DNA of 35,168 bases from Chloroflexota bacterium (GCA_030611505.1 JAUWPO010000008.1:1-35168), one strand, 5' to 3'; positions 18,135 through 26,892 are shown, counted from the stretch's first letter. The notes: generated from the letters alone by a model not told the origin. Program-made: numbers and translations.

Positions 18135-18530
18135 ATTTCAAACATGCTCCTCATATTTGCTATTATGAATTACATAACGCATAAATTTATAATCTCGTCT
18201 GGCATATCTTGGCTCATAAAGGATTTTCTCTTACGCAAGTTGCTATTTTAACACAGTAAATGACCATAATCAAATAACACGGCATGAAGTTTGTGTGTCG
18301 GAAATAGGGCAGTTTGCATCAGGGCATTTAAAACCCGCAATGAACACACAAGCAGTGAATTGCGCATAGATATACAGCGCCAGATAAACTTTGCCAAACA
18401 TTACCACCAAATAATGTGTGGGAATTCATTGTATAGACCTATGAGGAGCAATCAAATGTGATAGTATGCAATAATTACGCAATACAAATTGTGTTTTAAT
18501 ATTCAAAGCTTTCGATAACGGGTTTGCCAA
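18135..18530. other. Intergenic region between the recombinase and aminotransferase genes
   Basis: About 395 bases without a credible gene. The right half lies beyond the recombinase stop and has no clear terminator. TTGTGTGT (18291-18298) and ACACACAA (18344-18351) are inverted 8-base arms 45 bases apart. The aminotransferase promoter lies at 18245-18273. Nothing else is recognised. Confidence 0.5.
18245..18273 (-). promoter_or_regulatory. Candidate promoter for the aminotransferase-pckA operon
   Basis: On the minus strand TTGATT (18273-18268) is 17 bases from TAAAAT (18250-18245), which would give a leader of about 100 bases. I see no known riboswitch in that leader. Confidence 0.5.
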
Positions 18531-19511
18531 TTACCGCTCTTCGAATATTTCCCAGTATCCTCTGTCCAGTTCATCGTCCGACAGGTGGGCATACCTCTGG
18601 GTTACTGCAATATTTCTGTGGCGGGCGAGTTCCTGGGCTAGTTTTAGTTTTCCGCCTGATCCATGAAGTACTGTGGTGACAAAATAATGCCTAAACGAAT
18701 GTGGAGTAATTTTGCCAACAGACTGGGATCCTAAAACCTCTTTGACCCTTTGTGAAACGATGTTGCGACCGGTGGCTGTTGTGATTGGTTTGATTTTTTT
18801 CCCAGCTCCACGATCATGACGAGAAAATACCGGTAGGGACGATAGAGGACGTCCTGAAGCACCATCAATTTTGGCGCGTCCCTTCAAGTAATCCCTAATT
18901 GCTTTCATACACCGGTTCGAGAAGCGAACTACATCCTGACGATCTCCTTTTCCAATGATTACCGCTTTGCCCTCATTCCAATCAATATCACCACGCCGTA
19001 GACTACAAGCTTCGTGGACCCGTAATCCCGTATTAGCTAAAGTAAGTAGAAATGCACGGTCTCGTAAATTCCGCAAGCCTTCAGCCTCATTCTTGTACGG
19101 CAAAGTGGTAAGAGTTGCTGCATAGTTGAGCACATCTTCAATTTGCGAACGCGGAAATTGGGGGAGACGTGGTCCATATCTGCGTGAACGCTGCCTTATA
19201 AGCATTCGTAACTTCGGAAGATTAGGATCAGCCAAGTTTTCAGCTGCTAGATATTCATAGAAACCTGCCACAGCAGTTAAATATAAGCTCTCAGTAGCAG
19301 GAGCGTATTTCTTAAGATCCATTGCGAACCATGCGATAGCATCAACTGGCAATTTTCTAACCATCGTGTTTTCAGTTGCTAGGTCGCGTTTGTTTAATAC
19401 CATTTTGAACGATCTCAGCGCATTGGCATAACTGCGAGCAGTGTTCTGGCTGCGAGCCATTGTGATGTTATGTAAATACTTACTGATTGCCTGATTAACT
19501 GTCATTGTCAT
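18531..19511 (-). CDS. Tyrosine recombinase/integrase, XerC/XerD-like
   Basis: A 326-residue site-specific recombinase. An N-terminal SAM-like core-binding domain (about 4-95) is followed by the catalytic domain with all key residues: Arg164 in TGLRVHEACSL, Lys188 in IGKGDRQDV, His271 and Arg274 in HSFRH, His298 in LARHRN and nucleophile Tyr307 in TQRYAHL. The size and compact domain plan match the Xer group rather than phage integrases with AP2-like arms. It stands alone, and an imperfect 13-6-13 inverted repeat of dif architecture lies 27 bases upstream of its start. No prophage or island genes adjoin it. The start could also be the third codon, ATG. Confidence 0.93.
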   Translation of the reverse strand: MTMTVNQAISKYLHNITMARSQNTARSYANALRSFKMVLNKRDLATENTMVRKLPVDAIAWFAMDLKKYAPATESLYLTAVAGFYEYLAAENLADPNLPKLRMLIRQRSRRYGPRLPQFPRSQIEDVLNYAATLTTLPYKNEAEGLRNLRDRAFLLTLANTGLRVHEACSLRRGDIDWNEGKAVIIGKGDRQDVVRFSNRCMKAIRDYLKGRAKIDGASGRPLSSLPVFSRHDRGAGKKIKPITTATGRNIVSQRVKEVLGSQSVGKITPHSFRHYFVTTVLHGSGGKLKLAQELARHRNIAVTQRYAHLSDDELDRGYWEIFEER

Positions 19512-19537
19512 GATTGTGCATCTTTCACGCCCGGTCT

Positions 19538-19569
19538 ATGTTATTGATAATGGTACTTATCAAAAGCAT
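19538..19569. other. dif-like inverted repeat upstream of the tyrosine recombinase
   Basis: Perfect 7-base arms TTGATAA (19544-19550) and TTATCAA (19557-19563) surround a 6-base centre TGGTAC. Extended to 13 bases, the arms match at 11 positions. The inner ATAA-N6-TTAT is the layout of bacterial dif sites, where 11-bp arms flank a 6-bp centre. The site lies just ahead of the recombinase gene, as for xerS and xerH with their dif sites. It could instead be an operator, since TTGATA on the minus strand could be a -35 box. Confidence 0.45.
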
Positions 19570-19816
19570 GAAAAGATATTACCAATATTTCCCTACCCTG
19601 TCAAGCGTATTGCGCTTCATGTATAGTGTTTATCACAATAATTGCCATAAGCATTAAATAAATAATTGCGCCAGATTTTATTTTCGATGTATTAAATGAT
19701 AACAATACCCTATGACTCCCCCAACCCGTATAGAGATAAGCAAATTGTGTAATCCACACAATAAAGGTAGTAAATTTACGATAAACGCCATAGTTCACAT
19801 ATTTTGTTTACTCCTA

Positions 19817-19845
19817 TTGACTAAACAGCACACATGTTCTATAAT
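19817..19845 (+). promoter_or_regulatory. Sigma70-type promoter of the radical SAM gene
   Basis: TTGACT (19817-19822), a 17-base spacer and a perfect TATAAT (19840-19845). Transcription should start near 19852, only about ten bases before ATG 19862. This rules out the upstream starts in the ORF track, including ATG 19844, which overlaps the -10 box. Confidence 0.8.
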
Positions 19846-19861
19846 GTGTATCGGTGATTTG

Positions 19862-21004
19862 ATGGAACCAATAACACGGCTTCAAAAATTGTCTGCATTG
19901 ATGGGACTAGAACCAGCAGAAGAAATTGGATGTCCAAATATCGCCCCTTTACAAACGGAAGATATCTACATAACAAACGCAGCCACTCCTAATGGCAAAC
20001 ATATTTCGCTTCTTAAAACATTACTTACCTCTGCATGTGAGAGTAATTGCAATTACTGCCCATTTCGTGCCGGGCGTGACTATCACAGAACAAGACTGAT
20101 TCCCGAAGAAATGGCCAAGGTATTCATATCCTTGTATAGAGCTGGTATTGTGGAAGGAATATTTCTCAGCTCAGGACTCGCTGGAGGAAGTATAAAAACG
20201 CAAGACAATTTAATAGACACTATAGAATTGTTACGTAATAAACACAATTACACAGGTTACGTCCATTTAAAGATCATGCCGGGAGCAGAACGCTCTCAGG
20301 TAGAGCGTATCATGCAAATTGCGGACCGTGTATCCGTCAATTTAGAAGCTCCTAATACCAAACGTCTTGAACATCTAGCTCCCCGAAAAGAGTTTATTAA
20401 TGATCTAATAAAACCCATCCGTTGGATAGAAGAGATAAGAAAAAGCATGCCTCCCTATTTGGGTTGGAATGGGCGCTGGCCTTCCATCACAACCCAATTT
20501 GTTGTAGGTCCCGCCGGTGAAAGCGATTATGAATTACTTATGACTACAGCTCATCTCCATAAGAAATATAGCTTGAGTAGGGCTTACTTTAGAGCATTTA
20601 CTCCCATACCTGGTACTCCCTTTGAAAACAAAACTGCCACACTCCCCATTCGCGAACTTCGTCTTTATCAGGCTTCATTTCTCCTGCGGGATTATAAGTT
20701 TCAGTTAGAAGATTTACCTTTCGAAACAACAGGCAGTCTCCCATTAGAAAGCGATCCGAAGACCATGTGGGCATCTTTACATCTTTCTGAACGCCCAGTC
20801 GAATTGAACATTGCTGCAAAAAAAGAATTATTACGTATTCCGGGAATTGGTCCAAAAGGAGCAAAGGCTATCCTGTTAACAAGAAAGCACGAGAAGCTAA
20901 AGAATATATCAGATTTACGTAAAATCGGAATAAATCCTAAACGTGCAATCCCCTTTATCCTGTTAAACGGTAAACGACCCGAGTATCAATTATCCTTTAT
21001 CTAG
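19862..21004 (+). CDS. Radical SAM protein with C-terminal helix-hairpin-helix, putative DNA modification/repair
   Basis: A 380-residue protein of the family annotated as putative DNA modification/repair radical SAM protein (COG4277-like). The radical SAM cluster is in SACESNCNYCPF with CxxxCxxC (Cys59, Cys63, Cys66). The barrel shows SSGLAGGS and HLKIMPGAERSQVERIM. The last 60 residues form a helix-hairpin-helix DNA-binding unit (LLRIPGIGPKGAKAIL, then LRKIGINPKRA). In many genomes such genes pair with a uracil-DNA-glycosylase-like gene; here the neighbour is an unrelated-looking 142-residue gene on the other strand, overlapping by eight bases at the 3' ends. The reaction is unknown. The first 50 residues of the track ORF lie upstream of the promoter and are dropped. 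Confidence 0.9.
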   Translation: MEPITRLQKLSALMGLEPAEEIGCPNIAPLQTEDIYITNAATPNGKHISLLKTLLTSACESNCNYCPFRAGRDYHRTRLIPEEMAKVFISLYRAGIVEGIFLSSGLAGGSIKTQDNLIDTIELLRNKHNYTGYVHLKIMPGAERSQVERIMQIADRVSVNLEAPNTKRLEHLAPRKEFINDLIKPIRWIEEIRKSMPPYLGWNGRWPSITTQFVVGPAGESDYELLMTTAHLHKKYSLSRAYFRAFTPIPGTPFENKTATLPIRELRLYQASFLLRDYKFQLEDLPFETTGSLPLESDPKTMWASLHLSERPVELNIAAKKELLRIPGIGPKGAKAILLTRKHEKLKNISDLRKIGINPKRAIPFILLNGKRPEYQLSFI

Positions 21005-21425
21005 TATTACCGGACTTATTCTTCAGTACTTGATAAGCCCCAATCCATGGAGTGCCTAATCGATGGCGCTTTGGTAACTCGATATCGTTTACAAACCCCA
21101 ATATATCCGTTGCTATTGCGTGTACTAAGGGATAATTACCATCAAGTACAGCTGCCTGCATTCTGTTCCCATACGTAGAAACCCATTTCCACTCATTGCG
21201 AAAACGGTCGGCTTTTATCCAGTAATCACGTTTTTCCCAAGCTGATGCAGTCCTCTCAGCAGTTTGAGATATCGCTTCGAGAGTCAATGCGATAAAAGCC
21301 GCAATGTCCTTGGTTTGAACACTCACCCCATCCAGGCTTTTATATTCTTCAAGAGCGATCACCAAGACCTTTAATAAACGATCGCGAATTTTGCCTGGTC
21401 TTTCAGGATTGATAACGCGTCCCAA
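20997..21425 (-). CDS. Conserved-looking hypothetical protein, 142 residues
   Basis: I do not recognise a family. The product is soluble, mostly helical and rich in Arg, Lys and Trp (SAWEKRDYWIKADRFRNEWKW), with no Cys motif or membrane segment. It reads like a small helical-bundle protein. TTG 21425 has AGGAG nine bases upstream, a good initiation signal, and codon use looks like its neighbours, so I think it is real. It ends inside the last codons of the radical SAM gene on the opposite strand, and its start faces the tRNA-Leu promoter region. Confidence 0.75.
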   Translation of the reverse strand: MGRVINPERPGKIRDRLLKVLVIALEEYKSLDGVSVQTKDIAAFIALTLEAISQTAERTASAWEKRDYWIKADRFRNEWKWVSTYGNRMQAAVLDGNYPLVHAIATDILGFVNDIELPKRHRLGTPWIGAYQVLKNKSGNTR

Positions 21426-21472
21426 GTTATTAAACTCCTGTTCTTAGTTCATGATTTCCTTCAATGTTAGAT

Positions 21473-21498
21473 TATATTCGATTTGTATATTCGATTTG
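21473..21498. repeat. Tandem 13-bp repeat abutting the tRNA-Leu -35 box
   Basis: TATATTCGATTTG occurs twice back to back (21473-21485 and 21486-21498), and the second copy ends at the base before the TTGACG -35 hexamer. Confidence 0.7.
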
Positions 21499-21527
21499 TT
21501 GACGATTAGACTGCTCTAATATATAAT
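21499..21527 (+). promoter_or_regulatory. Promoter of tRNA-Leu
   Basis: TTGACG (21499-21504), 17-base spacer, TATAAT (21522-21527); start expected near 21534, about 20 bases before the mature tRNA. Confidence 0.8.
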
Positions 21528-21553
21528 CATTAGCACCAAGAGGAAGATATTCT

Positions 21554-21635
21554 GGGGAAGTGCTGGAATTGGCAGACAGGCGTGACTTAGAATCACGTGC
21601 CGAAAGGCGTGAGGGTTCAAATCCCTCCTTCCCCA
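21554..21635 (+). tRNA. tRNA-Leu (anticodon UAG)
   Basis: GGGGAAG pairs with CTTCCCC (acceptor), with discriminator A at 21635. The D arm is CTGGAATTGGCAGACAGG, the anticodon stem CGTGA/TCACG with loop CTTAGAA (anticodon TAG), then a long variable arm (TGCCGAAAGGCG), as expected for Leu, and the T arm GAGGGTTCAAATCCCTC. The 3' CCA is not encoded. It has its own promoter and terminator. Confidence 0.96.
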
Positions 21636-21649
21636 TAGAATCAAACATT

Positions 21650-21682
21650 GAGCTCTCCCAAGATATTTGGGGAGATCTTTTT
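21650..21682 (+). terminator. Terminator after tRNA-Leu
   Basis: GAGCTCTCCCAA pairs with TTGGGGAGATCTT with one bulged G and one mismatch, followed by TTTTT. Confidence 0.7.
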
Positions 21683-21737
21683 CATTGGGGAAATAACTTA
21701 CATCATTGCAGAATAAATTTCATATTTATATCTTACA

Positions 21738-21764
21738 TTGTGTAGGGTTTTCACATGATATAAT
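21738..21764 (+). promoter_or_regulatory. Extended -10 promoter for trigger factor
   Basis: TGATATAAT (TATAAT at 21759-21764 with TG one base upstream) is an extended -10 element. TTGTGT at 21738-21743 is a weak -35 with a short 15-base spacing. Confidence 0.5.
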
Positions 21765-21823
21765 GCGGCGGATTAATAATAAATAATGAACAATATTAAA
21801 TGTCACAATAGAGGATATCTGCC

Positions 21824-23311
21824 TTGAAAATTGAACGTGAATTCCTGGAAGACCATCAGGTTAAAATTAAAGTAGAAGTCGACGATGAGGTCATGGAAGG
21901 AGCAAAACGACGCGCTGCACGTAAAATTGCAAAGCGGGTAAAAATACCTGGATTCCGACCTGGGAAAGCCCCTTATCAGGTTATTGTACGACAGGTAGGT
22001 GAAGCAGGCATTGTCGAAGAAGCAGTAGATCAGGTAATTGAAGATGTTTACCCACAAGCGATTGAGGAAGCAGAGATCGATCCATATGGTCCAGGAACGC
22101 TAGAAAATGTTGCATCACTCGACCCTCCCACTTTCGAGATAATCGTACCGCTTAAACCAGAAGTAATTCTGGGCAACTATGGTGATATACGTCGCCCCTA
22201 TGAACTACCTGAGGTAACAAATAAAGATGTGGACGATGTAATTGATAATATACGCGAAAGCCGAGCTATTATTAAAACTATAGAACGTCCTGCCGAGGAA
22301 GGCGATATTGTCACACTACAATTAAGTGCAGAACAATTAGACGGAAAAGAAATTCAGGATAATATCGTACTTTCCGAGAGGACCATTCCATTTATTATTC
22401 GAACAGACGTAGAAACAACTGAGGATGATACTGGTGCTGGTGATGATGAATGGCCATATTCCGGATTTACAAGACAGCTTGTTGGTCTCTCGACAGGTGA
22501 CGAAAAAACTGTAAGTCATTCATTTCACGAAGATGATGAAAATGAGACTTTTAGAGGGATAGATGCAAAATTTCGTTTGGTCGTAGAAAGTGTTCAATCC
22601 CGGGATCTGCCTGAGTTAGATGACAATTTCGTTTCAGAAAATACAGGTTTCCCTGACTATAAATCATTCAGGGCAGATATTTTTACAAAGTTAGAGAGTC
22701 GCAATCTGGATGAATATAACAATGCTTATGATGATGGAATCCTTGAAGAAGCAGTGGGGCAGGCAGAGTTTAAGTATCCACCACAAGCATTAGACCGTGA
22801 GGTCGAACATGTTATCAAAAATTTGAAGAACCAGCTCAAAGAACAAAACCTTGACATAGATTTATATATGAAAACCAGGGACATTGACAATGATGGTTTG
22901 CGGGAAGAGGCGATGCCAGTTGCAGAAACGCGTCTCAAACAATCTCTATTTCTCTTCGAGTTTGCTAAAGCGGAGAATATTGAGGTAGATGATGAATTAG
23001 TAAAAAACGAAGCGAAAAATACAATGGATATACTGTCCCAATCCCTGTCACAAAGAGAAGCCCGTAAACTTTCAAGTCTAAATGTAATCAACAACCTCGA
23101 ATTGAATGTAAAATCGGACATGATATCAAGGCTTGCAATAGAGCGACTTCGGGAGATAAGCAGCGGGAAAATTGACCAGCAACTAGAAACAAATTTACCC
23201 CCTTCACCTGAAGAGGACGATAATGGTACATCCAACGAATTTGAAGATAGCAAGGAAACCAACCCCGATATGGAAATAGGCAAAGAGGATATTTCCGAAA
23301 TCGAGGATTAA
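21824..23311 (+). CDS. tig: Trigger factor (ribosome-associated chaperone)
   Basis: Binds nascent chains at the ribosome exit tunnel. The ribosome-docking motif is GFRPGKAP (residues 43-50). A middle FKBP-type domain (about 155-255) follows, then the helical C-terminal chaperone arms. The FKBP part carries an acidic insertion ([13 protein letters not shown]), and the C-terminus ends in a long acidic tail after [10 protein letters not shown]; together they account for 495 residues against the usual 430-450. The start is TTG 21824, with AGAGGA ten bases upstream. clpP follows 37 bases on, the common tig-clpP arrangement, but clpX is not next. Confidence 0.95.
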   Translation: MKIEREFLEDHQVKIKVEVDDEVMEGAKRRAARKIAKRVKIPGFRPGKAPYQVIVRQVGEAGIVEEAVDQVIEDVYPQAIEEAEIDPYGPGTLENVASLDPPTFEIIVPLKPEVILGNYGDIRRPYELPEVTNKDVDDVIDNIRESRAIIKTIERPAEEGDIVTLQLSAEQLDGKEIQDNIVLSERTIPFIIRTDVETTEDDTGAGDDEWPYSGFTRQLVGLSTGDEKTVSHSFHEDDENETFRGIDAKFRLVVESVQSRDLPELDDNFVSENTGFPDYKSFRADIFTKLESRNLDEYNNAYDDGILEEAVGQAEFKYPPQALDREVEHVIKNLKNQLKEQNLDIDLYMKTRDIDNDGLREEAMPVAETRLKQSLFLFEFAKAENIEVDDELVKNEAKNTMDILSQSLSQREARKLSSLNVINNLELNVKSDMISRLAIERLREISSGKIDQQLETNLPPSPEEDDNGTSNEFEDSKETNPDMEIGKEDISEIED

Positions 23312-23348
23312 TAAAAACAACAATAAGATAATGGAAAAAAGGAATATT

Positions 23349-23987
23349 ATGAGCAATAACAATATTAAATCCCTAATCCCCATGGTTATCGAAGCCACTA
23401 GTCATGGAGAACGTGCTTTTGATATATATTCATTATTGTTAAGAAACCGCATCATTTTTGTGGGTACTCCAATCACTGATCAAGTTGCGAATCTAGTTGT
23501 AGCAGAATTGCTATACCTTAGCAGCGAAGACTCCGAAGCCCCCATTCAAATGTATGTCAATTCACCTGGCGGACAAGTCTATGCCGGTCTTGCGATATAC
23601 GATACCATGCAAATGATATCTAACCCTATCAGCACGTTAGCAGTAGGGATGACAGCATCTTTCGGCACTGTCATTCTGACTGCTGGTACCAAAGGTCAAC
23701 GCTACGCCTTACCAAACGCGACAATCCATCTCCACCAACCCCTAGGTGGAACACAAGGTCAAGCTTCGGATATTGAGATTCAAGCACGTGAAATATTACG
23801 GTTAAAAGATCACATAAACAACATCCTTGCACGACACACAAACCAGACTAATGAAACGATCGAACGCGATACAAATCGTGATTTCTATATGAATGCCAAA
23901 GGTGCAGTTGAATATGGGCTTGTAGATAAAGTGATGGATATACCCGAGAATAAGTTGCTCGAGAAAATTGCAGACGATGGAAAATAG
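23349..23987 (+). CDS. clpP: ATP-dependent Clp protease proteolytic subunit ClpP
   Basis: Serine protease subunit of Clp. The triad is Ser104 (GMTASFGTV), His129 (IHLHQPLGG) and Asp178 (TNRDFYM), with the same 25- and 49-residue spacings as E. coli Clp[16 protein letters not shown] forms the oxyanion strand. ATG 23349 is chosen because AAAAGGA lies just ahead, while the track's ATG 23331 has no ribosome site. The active-site motif reads TASFG instead of the usual AASMG, a mild variation. A terminator follows at 24030; clpX is absent from the window. Confidence 0.96.
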   Translation: MSNNNIKSLIPMVIEATSHGERAFDIYSLLLRNRIIFVGTPITDQVANLVVAELLYLSSEDSEAPIQMYVNSPGGQVYAGLAIYDTMQMISNPISTLAVGMTASFGTVILTAGTKGQRYALPNATIHLHQPLGGTQGQASDIEIQAREILRLKDHINNILARHTNQTNETIERDTNRDFYMNAKGAVEYGLVDKVMDIPENKLLEKIADDGK

Positions 23988-24029
23988 AAATAGTATTTAG
24001 TTTAAATTATTGTGAAAGTACGGAAAAAG

Positions 24030-24059
24030 ACACCGAGGGATAGCATTCCTCGGTGTTTT
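24030..24059 (+). terminator. Terminator after clpP
   Basis: ACACCGAGG (24030-24038) and CCTCGGTGT (24048-24056) form a perfect 9-bp stem with a 9-base loop and run into TTTT. Confidence 0.9.
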
Positions 24060-24110
24060 ATCTAGCTTATAATCAATCAAATTATTTATTATTATGTTGC
24101 AGGAGTAATT

Positions 24111-24899
24111 ATGAGACCACAGGATGTGTCAGCGATCAAAGCGCTCATACTGGACATGGACGGGGTTATATGGAAGGGTGAAAATTCCATTGGCAATTTA
24201 CCAGATATCTTTAGTCTTATAGAAGAGCGCGGTTTAAAATTCATAATGGCTACCAACAATGCCACTCTGACAATTGAACAATTCTTGAATAAATTAGCTG
24301 GTTTCGGTGTTCAAATAGAGGCTTGGCAAGTGATTAATTCATCATTAGCTACTGTTCATTATTTACAACGAAACGTATCCAAAGGTGGACCATTATACAT
24401 AATTGGCGAACTTGGTTTGAAAGAAACCCTTAAGGAAAACGGCTATTACCATGCGGAGACTGACGTTCTTGCAGTTGTAGTAGGCTTAGATCGCGATCTT
24501 ACTTATAAGAAACTTAAAAATGCTTCCTTGCTAATCCAAGCCGGAACACCCTTCATCGGTACAAACCTTGACCCAACACTTCCGACTCCAGAAGGATTAA
24601 TACCAGGAACAGGGACAATATTAGCTGCACTAGAAGCAGCGTCAGGAATAATTCCTGTAATTATCGGTAAACCAGCACCCGAGATTTACCTCCTTGCTTT
24701 GGAACGCCTAGGCGTAACTCCTGAACAAAGTTTGGTCGTTGGCGACCGTCTGGAAACAGATATCGCAGGAGGACAAAAATTAGGGTGCCGGACATGTGTT
24801 GTGCTTTCGGGAGTAGCGACTAAGGAACAAGCCGAGAACTGGCAACCGGTCCCATATTTAATTAAAAAGGATCTAATAGATCTACTCTCTGTTTTATGA
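24111..24899 (+). CDS. HAD-IIA family phosphatase, NagD-like
   Basis: A 262-residue phosphatase of the HAD superfamily with the IIA cap. The nucleophile motif is DMDGVIWKG (Asp15, Asp17), motif II ATNNAT, the motif III Lys is in IIGKPAPEIY, and motif IV is VVGDRLETDI. Substrates of this branch include small phosphates such as 4-nitrophenyl phosphate, UMP or phosphoglycolate; which one applies here cannot be told. GCAGGAG lies just ahead of the ATG, and a TATAAT at 24068-24073 may be its -10. It overlaps rlmN by four bases and opens a six-gene run. Confidence 0.9.
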   Translation: MRPQDVSAIKALILDMDGVIWKGENSIGNLPDIFSLIEERGLKFIMATNNATLTIEQFLNKLAGFGVQIEAWQVINSSLATVHYLQRNVSKGGPLYIIGELGLKETLKENGYYHAETDVLAVVVGLDRDLTYKKLKNASLLIQAGTPFIGTNLDPTLPTPEGLIPGTGTILAALEAASGIIPVIIGKPAPEIYLLALERLGVTPEQSLVVGDRLETDIAGGQKLGCRTCVVLSGVATKEQAENWQPVPYLIKKDLIDLLSVL

Positions 24900-25999
24900 C
24901 AAATTTACCCAACAAGCCATTGATATATGACCTGGATATTTCACAAATTGGGTATTCACTAGCCTCGTGGAGCGAACCAGTCTATCGTGCTTCCCAAATA
25001 TGGAATGGTCTTTATGTTAATCTTTGGAACAAACCCGAGCAGTTCACGAATTTACCACTCCAGTTGCGTAATAACCTGGAAACCTATTATTCATTTTCTT
25101 ATTTAGCACCTGAAATCGAACGCCATTCAATTGATAGGATGACAGAGAAGATCCTTTTTCGCTTGCACGACGGCGAAGCAGTTGAAACTGTGTTAATGAA
25201 GTATAAGACTAGGGCTGGAAAGCGCGAGCGGAATACAGTATGTATTTCCACCCAAGTCGGTTGCGCTTTGGGCTGTATATTTTGTGCCACTGGTCAAATG
25301 GGGTTTCGACGCAATTTGAGCAGTGGTGAAATGATTGAACAAGTTTTACATTATGCACGCCATTTGCGCAATTACGACCAACAAATAACTAATATAGTCG
25401 TGATGGGCATGGGAGAGCCATTCCTAAATTATGATGAGGTCATGCGTGCAATTACCCAGCTAAACAACAGCGATGGATTTAACTTTGGAGCTCGCCGCTT
25501 CACCATCTCTACGGTTGGAATAATACCTGGTATCCGTCGTTTCACATCCGAGCACCGTCAAATCAATCTAGCTGTTTCATTGCATGCCGCTGATAACGCA
25601 TTGAGGGATAAATTAATACCTATCAACGGTAAGTACCCAATTGAAGAATTGCTGAACGCCTGCCATGATTATGTACTAGAAACTGGAAGACGTATCACCT
25701 TTGAGTGGGCATTAATAGAAGGGGTGAATGACACGACTGAACAAGCCCATAAACTTGCACAACGTTTACAATTATTCCGCATAAACAGCGTCACGCTATG
25801 TCATGTCAATGTGATCCAACTTAATCCAACCAAACAGTACGATGGAACTGGGACAAAGACAAAACAAGCGTTAATTTTTCAGGATATTATGGAGCGTGAG
25901 AATATTCACTGCACAGTCCGAACACGTCGAGGAATTGATATTGAGGCTGGATGCGGGCAGTTGGTAGCTGAGAAAACTAAGATATGGCTGCAAAAGTAA
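24896..25999 (+). CDS. rlmN: 23S rRNA A2503/tRNA A37 C2-methyltransferase RlmN
   Basis: A radical SAM enzyme that methylates C2 of adenosine 2503 in 23S rRNA. The cluster is GCALGCIFC (Cys123, Cys127, Cys130). The two catalytic cysteines are Cys116 (VCISTQVG) and Cys353 (EAGCGQL), matching Cys118 and Cys355 of E. coli. VVMGMGEPFLNYDEV and the SLHAADNALR segment are typical. Two alternatives, Cfr and RlmN, share this layout, but gene length and context favour RlmN. It overlaps its neighbours on both sides. Confidence 0.96.
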   Translation: MTNLPNKPLIYDLDISQIGYSLASWSEPVYRASQIWNGLYVNLWNKPEQFTNLPLQLRNNLETYYSFSYLAPEIERHSIDRMTEKILFRLHDGEAVETVLMKYKTRAGKRERNTVCISTQVGCALGCIFCATGQMGFRRNLSSGEMIEQVLHYARHLRNYDQQITNIVVMGMGEPFLNYDEVMRAITQLNNSDGFNFGARRFTISTVGIIPGIRRFTSEHRQINLAVSLHAADNALRDKLIPINGKYPIEELLNACHDYVLETGRRITFEWALIEGVNDTTEQAHKLAQRLQLFRINSVTLCHVNVIQLNPTKQYDGTGTKTKQALIFQDIMERENIHCTVRTRRGIDIEAGCGQLVAEKTKIWLQK

Positions 26000-26892
26000 T
26001 TTTGAACCCTTACGCAGGGCGCTGGAAGGCACTTAAAAGACTAGCAGAGGTTGAAACAGTACTCCAGGAAGCCCACATCGAATATGAGTTAACAATTACG
26101 GAATCTCCTGGTCATGGCACAAGCCTAGCGTTTCAATCTGTATTAAATGGTTTCAATCCGATTATTTCTGCGGGAGGTGATGGTAGCGTGAGTGAGGTAG
26201 TCAACGGCATGATGATGGCTGTAAAAGAAAACCCCAAAATACAAATGCCTTCTCTAGGAATCATGCCGCTAGGTTCTGCCAATGATCTGGCAATAAATTT
26301 GGAACTGCCGACGGATTTGAAAGAAGCGGCAAAAGTAATTGCAGCAGGCAACGTTTACAAAATGGATTTGGGGTTGGTAAACGATCGTTATTTTGATAAT
26401 AATTCAGCAGTTGGATTGGAACCTACAATTACGCTGATTCAGCAGGATATTAAGCACATCCATGGTGTGCTGCGGTATCTGTTAGCGACACTTATTGGCA
26501 TTAACCGGAATCCTCAATGGACGATGCATATAGAATGGGAGGGTGGTGAATATTTTGGACCGCTTACTCTGGTTACAGTGGGTAACAATCCGTTGACGGG
26601 AGGTTTGTTTTACATGACTCCCAATGCGGATCCATTTGATGGTTTATTGACTTTTGTTTATGGATACATGTCTACGAGATTTGAGATATTGCGGCTGCTC
26701 CCAAGAACTATGAAACGTGGAAAAGGCAGTTACATAGAAAACCCCAATATCCACGAAATTAACAGTACCTGGCTGAGGATACGTTCAGAAACACCTACTC
26801 CAATGCATGCAGACGGCGAAATCCAATCTGGAGCAATACAAGCAGTTGAATATCGAGTTATTCCAGGTTGTCTTCCCCTGTTAATGAAATGA
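25984..26892 (+). CDS. Diacylglycerol kinase/YegS-like lipid kinase
   Basis: A 302-residue lipid kinase with the DAGK catalytic fold: NPYAGRWKALKR at the N-terminus, the nucleotide loop SAGGDGSVSEVVNGM, and LGIMPLGSANDLA. The C-terminal beta-sandwich has TVGNNPLTGGLFYMTPNADPFDGLL, close to the usual GN....G.....P.A...DG.L. The likely role is phosphorylation of diacylglycerol or a related lipid at the membrane surface. The ATG lies 16 bases inside rlmN, and the stop overlaps the next start by four bases. Confidence 0.92.
   Translation: MAAKVILNPYAGRWKALKRLAEVETVLQEAHIEYELTITESPGHGTSLAFQSVLNGFNPIISAGGDGSVSEVVNGMMMAVKENPKIQMPSLGIMPLGSANDLAINLELPTDLKEAAKVIAAGNVYKMDLGLVNDRYFDNNSAVGLEPTITLIQQDIKHIHGVLRYLLATLIGINRNPQWTMHIEWEGGEYFGPLTLVTVGNNPLTGGLFYMTPNADPFDGLLTFVYGYMSTRFEILRLLPRTMKRGKGSYIENPNIHEINSTWLRIRSETPTPMHADGEIQSGAIQAVEYRVIPGCLPLLMK

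Noticed and set aside
19605-19625. Small hairpin AAGCG-N5-CGCTT as a terminator
   Set aside because: Stem of five pairs, no T-run, and no gene ending there on either strand.
18531-21635. Integrative element bounded by tRNA-Leu and the tyrosine recombinase
   Set aside because: I found no repeat of the tRNA 3' end elsewhere in the window, and the intervening genes look like ordinary chromosomal genes.
22726-23283. 185-residue Ser-rich minus-strand ORF opposite trigger factor
   Set aside because: Ser richness is the mirror of Glu/Arg codons in the real gene.
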